NCBI GenBank assembly: GCA_903893675.1
Contig: CAITNA010000095.1
Span: forward strand, 1 to 9,531
Direction: 5' to 3'
Source: an uncultured Micrococcales bacterium
GTDB lineage: Bacteria > Actinomycetota > Actinomycetes > Actinomycetales > Microbacteriaceae
DNA: 9,531 bases
Shown here: positions 4,967 to 9,531 of the stretch, one piece after another
How positions within the stretch are numbered: the stretch's first letter is position 1
How the letters are laid out: every line of letters starts with the position of its first letter
The notes under the pieces: model-generated
The model's database searches: none
What the model was told of the DNA's origin: nothing
Seen by the model: the letters and a program-made list of their open reading frames with translations, nothing else
Made by a program: the position numbers and the translations under genes

Positions 4967-7900
4967 TTATCGAACTAGCACTGTGTTCGAAGAGTTCGAG
5001 TCGCCAACCGCGTTCGTGGTGACTACTCGAATCGAGTATGCAGCGGTGCTGTTGGTCACCTGCGGCAGGGCCAGTGCAACGCTGTTGGTTGCGGTTCCGA
5101 CTCCGGCTGCAACGGTCACGTAGGTGCCGTTCTGCAGAACCTGAACCTTGTATCCCCACGCCGAGAGACCACCGAGGTCACCAGGTGCAGAGAACGATAC
5201 ATAGACGGTGGTCGCACTGGTGCGAGCAACCGAGGCAGAGACGGCGCTGGTGACTGTGGTTGGAATAACCGCGGTTACCTGCGAGCTAACGCCTGCACCA
5301 AATGGAGTCACTGCGTTCACGCGAACGTAAAGCGTGCTGCCCTTGATCTGCGTGCCGAGCCCGATAGACAACAGGCTGGTGGTTGAGCGCAATACAAAGT
5401 TCACGTTGTCAGTCGAGGTGTAGAGCTGGTAGGTCGCGGTCGAAGCACCACCGAGGTTGCTTGGCGCTGCCCAGCTCACGGTGAGCTGGTTGTTGGTCAC
5501 GCTAGTAGTCAGGCCATTGACCGCAGTTGCCTGCAGGTATGGGTTCAGCACGTTGTATGCCGCGGTCGAGGCCGAGGTTCCAATCGCGTTGACCGCATAC
5601 AGGTGAACGTAGGTGCGAACACCAGGAGCCGTCGCCGGCAAGACCAGCGAAGTCACATTGGCTGCAATGCTCGTTGGCGCTGAGTAGTTCACGTTTTCTA
5701 CAGAGGTCGACAGCAGGAAGCCAGTAACTGGTGATCCGCCGTTGTCGCTGCTTGCGGCCCAAGTCAGGGTCATCGACTTGTCTGGGTTCAAGGCGAAGGT
5801 CTTGACGCTAGGGGTGCCAGGAGCGGTGGCTGCCACGGTGATGCTGGTGGTTGCCGAGTAGTCCGAGTAGCCATACGCGGTGTAGGCGGCCATGCGGTAG
5901 ATAGCGGTCGTGCCCTTGGCTGGCAATGCGGTTGAGACGGTCCAGGTGTTGCTCACATTAGCGGTGCCCCAAGTGGTGCCGCCATCCTTGCTGACCTGCA
6001 GGTAGTAGCTAACCGAGGTTGAACCACCTAGGTTTGCCGGTGCGGTGTAGGTCGCAACTACTGCAGTGCCGCTGTTGGTGATCACAACATTCTGCGGGGC
6101 ACTCGCCTTCAGGAAAGGAACCTGGATGTTGGTGGCGTTAGCAACACCTGCACCAAGCGAGTTGATCGCAGCAACGCGGAAGTAGGTGCGAACACCTGGG
6201 TTCTCGCGGGGAACGTTCAGAGTGGTCTGGTTAGCGGCGGCAACAATTACCTGAGTCCAGTTGGTGTTGTCGTAGCTCTTCTCAACCTTGAAGCCAGTGA
6301 GTGCGAGGCCACCGGTGTCTCCGCTCGGCAAGTACCAAGCGAGGTTGATTGAACCATCGTTTGCGAACTGCGCGGTAGTCGTGACTGCGCCTGGAACGGT
6401 GGTTGCAACTGTGATCGAAATCGCAGCGGTGTATGCACCAACGCCAGCCTGGTTAACCGCGGCTACCTTGTAGAGCCAGGTTTGACCCTTGGCTGGTCGC
6501 GCAACTCCAATCGAGTTGCTCAGGGTGTTTGCGATGTTCTGCCAGGTGGTGCCGCCATCGCGGCTAGCCAGGATGTTGTAGTAACCGAGCGTTCCGCCAC
6601 CGAGGTTTGCGGGTGCCAAGAAGCTCAGCCCGACTGCAGTGCCGGTGTCGACCGCGGTGAAGTTCTGCGGAGCGCTTGCAAGTGCAACCGGAACCTGAAC
6701 CGTAAGAGAGAGGCTTGGCGCTGATGAACCAACTGCGTTGGCTGCGATCACGCGGTATTGCCAGACAGTTCCTGCTGCTTCGCGAGCAAAGTTGGTGAAG
6801 GTTGAAGTGCCGGTGTACTTGGTAACCCAAGTTCCCGACTCGAGTCGCTGCACGGTGTAACCGGTGATGGTCGAACCGCCGTTGTCGGCAGGCGCTGCCC
6901 AGTAGACACGCAGGGTTCCATCGCTGTTCCAAGAAGCCGAGATGGCCACAGGAGCACCTGGAACCGTTGCAGCGCGGGTCACCGAGACCGGAGCGCTACC
7001 AGTTCCTGCGCCAACCCCGTTGATCGCCTGAATTGAGTAGAAGCTCGCGACGCCCTTATTTGCCAAAGGAAGCGTCACGGTGAGCTGGCCAGCCGCGAGG
7101 TTGGCAACAACGGTGTTGACCGAGGTCGAAAGTGGCCCATAGAGCACGCGATAGCCAGTGACTGCAGAGCCACCGTCATCGGTTGGCGCTGCCCAGGTGA
7201 GCACGACCGACTGGCCGTCGCTCGAGAGCGTGCCGGTGACGTTCTGCGGAGCACCTGGAGCCGTGACCTGGTTGGTGACGTTCAGCACCTTGGCGATACC
7301 TGAACCAATGGTGTTGGTTGCATAGACGCGATAGACGTCGGTGACTCCCTTTGCAGGAGTTGGAACGACATAGGTCTGGAAGGTGGCATCGCCAGTTGCG
7401 ACCGAGACCCAGCTGGTGCCCGACTGCTTCTCAAGAACGAAGCCAATCAGCGCAGAGCCACCGTTGTCGCTTGGGGCCAACCAGTTAAGCGTGGTGGTCG
7501 CGCCGTTGCGAACAGAAGTGAATGAGCTTGGAACAGCAGGCACGGCCTGCAGCGTGTTGAAGCTGTAACCGAGTGAGATCGGCCCAGCAACATTGCCTGA
7601 CATTGCGGTCACATAGATCAGCTGAGTCGAGTAGCGTGTCAAACCGGTGAGCGCAACGGTTGGCTGCATGACGGTGTAAGTCGTGCGAGCAAGGTAGCCC
7701 GCCAAGGTGTAGACGTAGGTGTTGACCACGTAAGTAATCGGCGTGCCACTAGTCACAGGTGGAACGGTAGCCCAAGTTGCGGTTGCGGTCGTAGCAGTGA
7801 TGTTGCTGAAAGTAACGCGACCTACCTGCGCCGGCGTGACAGCTGAGGTGCTGAACCTTGCGACGGTTGAAATTGGCGAGGTGCCATTCGCATTCACGGC

Positions 7901-9531
7901 TTCAACATCGAACGAGTAAGAGGTCTGCGGAGTCAATCCGGTGAAGGTGTAGGTCGGGCTCGAAGTAACCTTTGCAGCGCTCGTAGTCGAACCCGAGATC
8001 AGGTAGACGTTGTACTTCGTGATTGGCGAGCCGTTGGCGTTAGGTGCATCCCAGGCGACGGTGACCTGGTCGCCGAATACTGCGGTGGTGTGCAGGTTGG
8101 CAGGTGCCGCAGGCGCTAGACCCTTGGTGACGAACATGGTCTCGGCGCTAGGGGCCGAAACGGTGGTGCCATCGACCGAGCTGACGCGAACCGAGTAGTT
8201 GGTGTTGGCGGTCAGGCCGGTGAGGGTCAGGGTGGTTGCTGCGGTGTTGACCGAGGTCCAGGTGGTGGCAGTCGAGGCCTTGTACTCCACGTTGTATGAC
8301 TTAGCTGCGGCGGTGCCGACCGGTGCCGACCAGGTGACGGTGGCGCTGGTGGTGGTGAGGCCGCTGACCGTAACGCCTGTAGGGGCGCCAACTGCTGGCA
8401 GTGATGCCTTGATGAAGCTGTCGTTAATGAACAGCGGGTTGGTGGTCAGCGAGTTGGTGACCACGCCGGTCAGGGCTCCGGCCTTGATGGCTGCGGTGAC
8501 CTGGGCTGGGGTCGAGCTCGGGTTGTTGGCCAGGTAAAGGGCGGCCAAGCCAGCCACGTGCGGGGTGGCCATCGAGGTTCCGCTTAGGGTGCGCGGGGTG
8601 GTTGGGTCGAGGTAGTTGTCAGAGACGATGTTCGAGCCCGGGCCGAATACGTCGACACAGTTTCCCCAGTTTGAGTAGTAGGCACGGGCATCCGTGTTGT
8701 CGGTTGCGCCGACAGTGATCGCGTCAGGAGCGCTAGCCGGCGAGTAGTTGCAGGCGTCGTCGTTCGAGTTGCCTGCCGCAACGATCGGAGTGATGCCGGC
8801 GGCATACAAGTTTTCGATTGCGTCGTTAACCGACTGCAGGCGATTGCCACCGAGGCTCGCGCTCATTACAGCTGGAGTGCCAACAGGGTTGTTCTTTGCA
8901 ATCCAGTCGAGGGCAGAAATGAAGTATGACCACGAACCCGAACCCGAGCACGAAAGAACGCGAACAGGAATGATGGTTGCCTTCTTGGCAACACCATAGG
9001 TGGTGCCAGCTGCGGTTCCTGCGGTGTGAGTTCCGTGACCGTTGCAGTCAGCGCCTTGCAGGTTTTGACCGAGCATGTCGGTTCCGGTTTGAACGCGACC
9101 GGCGAAGTCTGGGTTGTTCGCCATAATGCCGGTGTCGACCATGTAGATGTTTACGCCAGCACCTGCGGTTGAAGGATAGGTGTAGCTGTTGTCATAAGTG
9201 GTGTTGGTCTGGTCGATTCGATCGAGACCCCACGATGGAGTTGGGTTCTGAGTGTCAAGAAGTGACATCGGTGCATCGGCTTCGATGCGAACAACGTTGG
9301 TGTCGGTGCCGAGTGCTGCGACCTCGGTGTCGGTCATGTCGAGAATGAATCCGTTGAGCACTTCGGTGAGTTCGTCGTGAGGGGCTTCGCCGATGCGCGA
9401 GATCATGTCGCGAACCTCGGTGTTGGTGCCGCTCTTTACGGTGACGATGTAAGTCGTGCGCACAACCGGTGCGGCAGCTTGCGCAGGCACTGCACCGAGA
9501 ACGGTGACAAATGCGATGGCAAAAAACAGCG
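4967..9531 (-). CDS. Secreted S8 (proteinase K-like) subtilase with about twelve FN3 domains, 5' partial
   Basis: Secreted serine endopeptidase with a long C-terminal tail. Residues are counted from the in-frame GTG at 9490, which is unlikely to be the true start. The frame stays open to the window edge and reads LFFAIAFVTVLG then PAQA-AAP, a signal peptide core and cleavage site, so the start lies outside. An I9-type propeptide spans about 11-77. The peptidase domain (about 85-365) has the triad D119 (VDTG), H152 (GHGTHTAG) and S306 (SGTSMATPHVAG), with oxyanion N241 (AAGN). Cysteines 149, 181, 247 and 278 are spaced like the two disulphides of aqualysin I. From about 369 to the end there are roughly twelve FN3 domains of about 90-98 residues. 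Many have the 'W.AP..NGGS..TGY' core, and one stretch is a two-domain repeat. There is no LPXTG, cell-wall hydrolase or membrane anchor; the protein stops right after the last FN3. Substrate is unknown. Confidence 0.95.
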   Translation of the reverse strand, partial: LFFAIAFVTVLGAVPAQAAAPVVRTTYIVTVKSGTNTEVRDMISRIGEAPHDELTEVLNGFILDMTDTEVAALGTDTNVVRIEADAPMSLLDTQNPTPSWGLDRIDQTNTTYDNSYTYPSTAGAGVNIYMVDTGIMANNPDFAGRVQTGTDMLGQNLQGADCNGHGTHTAGTAAGTTYGVAKKATIIPVRVLSCSGSGSWSYFISALDWIAKNNPVGTPAVMSASLGGNRLQSVNDAIENLYAAGITPIVAAGNSNDDACNYSPASAPDAITVGATDNTDARAYYSNWGNCVDVFGPGSNIVSDNYLDPTTPRTLSGTSMATPHVAGLAALYLANNPSSTPAQVTAAIKAGALTGVVTNSLTTNPLFINDSFIKASLPAVGAPTGVTVSGLTTTSATVTWSAPVGTAAAKSYNVEYKASTATTWTSVNTAATTLTLTGLTANTNYSVRVSSVDGTTVSAPSAETMFVTKGLAPAAPANLHTTAVFGDQVTVAWDAPNANGSPITKYNVYLISGSTTSAAKVTSSPTYTFTGLTPQTSYSFDVEAVNANGTSPISTVARFSTSAVTPAQVGRVTFSNITATTATATWATVPPVTSGTPITYVVNTYVYTLAGYLARTTYTVMQPTVALTGLTRYSTQLIYVTAMSGNVAGPISLGYSFNTLQAVPAVPSSFTSVRNGATTTLNWLAPSDNGGSALIGFVLEKQSGTSWVSVATGDATFQTYVVPTPAKGVTDVYRVYATNTIGSGIAKVLNVTNQVTAPGAPQNVTGTLSSDGQSVVLTWAAPTDDGGSAVTGYRVLYGPLSTSVNTVVANLAAGQLTVTLPLANKGVASFYSIQAINGVGAGTGSAPVSVTRAATVPGAPVAISASWNSDGTLRVYWAAPADNGGSTITGYTVQRLESGTWVTKYTGTSTFTNFAREAAGTVWQYRVIAANAVGSSAPSLSLTVQVPVALASAPQNFTAVDTGTAVGLSFLAPANLGGGTLGYYNILASRDGGTTWQNIANTLSNSIGVARPAKGQTWLYKVAAVNQAGVGAYTAAISITVATTVPGAVTTTAQFANDGSINLAWYLPSGDTGGLALTGFKVEKSYDNTNWTQVIVAAANQTTLNVPRENPGVRTYFRVAAINSLGAGVANATNIQVPFLKASAPQNVVITNSGTAVVATYTAPANLGGSTSVSYYLQVSKDGGTTWGTANVSNTWTVSTALPAKGTTAIYRMAAYTAYGYSDYSATTSITVAATAPGTPSVKTFALNPDKSMTLTWAASSDNGGSPVTGFLLSTSVENVNYSAPTSIAANVTSLVLPATAPGVRTYVHLYAVNAIGTSASTAAYNVLNPYLQATAVNGLTTSVTNNQLTVSWAAPSNLGGASTATYQLYTSTDNVNFVLRSTTSLLSIGLGTQIKGSTLYVRVNAVTPFGAGVSSQVTAVIPTTVTSAVSASVARTSATTVYVSFSAPGDLGGLSAWGYKVQVLQNGTYVTVAAGVGTATNSVALALPQVTNSTAAYSIRVVTTNAVGDSNSSNTVLVR
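5531..6676 (-). repeat. Two tandem copies of a 573-bp FN3 domain pair inside the peptidase gene
   Basis: Protein residues 939-1129 (6104-6676) and 1130-1320 (5531-6103) are homologous units, each of two FN3 domains. Both open with SAPQN, share GTAV, APANLGG, DGGTTW and PAKG in the first domain, and have TVPG or TAPG plus a PGVRTY segment in the second. Both end with a similar linker (VPFLKA, NPYLQA). The DNA also keeps the phase: GTGGTGCCGCCATC occurs at 5973 and 6546, exactly 573 bases apart. More diverged units lie on both sides. Confidence 0.8.

Noticed and set aside
8199..8537. 112-residue + strand open frame opposite the peptidase, and similar long + strand frames at 6482-6724, 7383-7568 and 8010-8198
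   Set aside because: These are low-complexity Val/Ala/Leu-rich shadows of the Thr/Ala/Val-rich FN3 coding strand, with no family features. The - strand frame is unbroken and full of recognisable domains.
9488..9490. GTG as the start of the peptidase
   Set aside because: The frame stays open to the window edge and encodes the hydrophobic core of a signal peptide, so the true start is upstream, outside the window.

Overview
The window looks like ordinary chromosome from a moderately GC-rich actinobacterium. The best guess is Microbacteriaceae, possibly a small freshwater/planktonic member. The basis is the actinobacterial look of the rib proteins (a lumazine synthase with a Trp-His pair where other phyla have Phe-Asn, and an 'LRGQEGRGIGL' stretch in GTP cyclohydrolase II), the tightly packed genes and the base composition. 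No phylogeny was computed.

Layout on the + strand. Positions 1-798 hold the 3' part of trpS (tryptophanyl-tRNA synthetase); its start lies outside the window. Positions 799-1145 are a 347-base gap that holds a weak hairpin after trpS, a possible -10 box, a complete FMN riboswitch aptamer (about 897-1045) and an expression platform that can pair with the ribD ribosome binding site and start codon. Then comes a classical riboflavin operon: ribD (1146-2186), ribE (2186-2782), ribBA (2782-4014) and ribH (4015-4473), with one-base overlaps or direct abutment. Together these enzymes convert GTP and ribulose 5-phosphate to riboflavin; only the phosphatase step is missing, which is usual. After ribH a hairpin that buries a Shine-Dalgarno sequence separates the operon from a 124-residue four-helix membrane protein of unknown function (4517-4891), probably on the same transcript. 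A strong, near-symmetric intrinsic terminator (4921-4954) ends the + strand unit.

On the - strand, 9531 down to 4967, is one very large secreted protein with its 5' end beyond the window. It has a signal peptide core, an I9-type propeptide, a proteinase K/aqualysin-like S8 subtilase with an intact triad, and about twelve fibronectin type III domains. Part of the FN3 array is built from a two-domain unit repeated with a period of 191 residues (573 bp). It converges on the rib operon, and the shared terminator serves both.

No mobile element, CRISPR array, tRNA, rRNA or defence system is visible. The most interesting items are regulatory RNA structures (the ribD expression platform and the ribH-membrane protein junction), the unknown membrane protein in the rib unit, and the duplicated FN3 architecture. 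Nothing here clearly amounts to a wholly new system.
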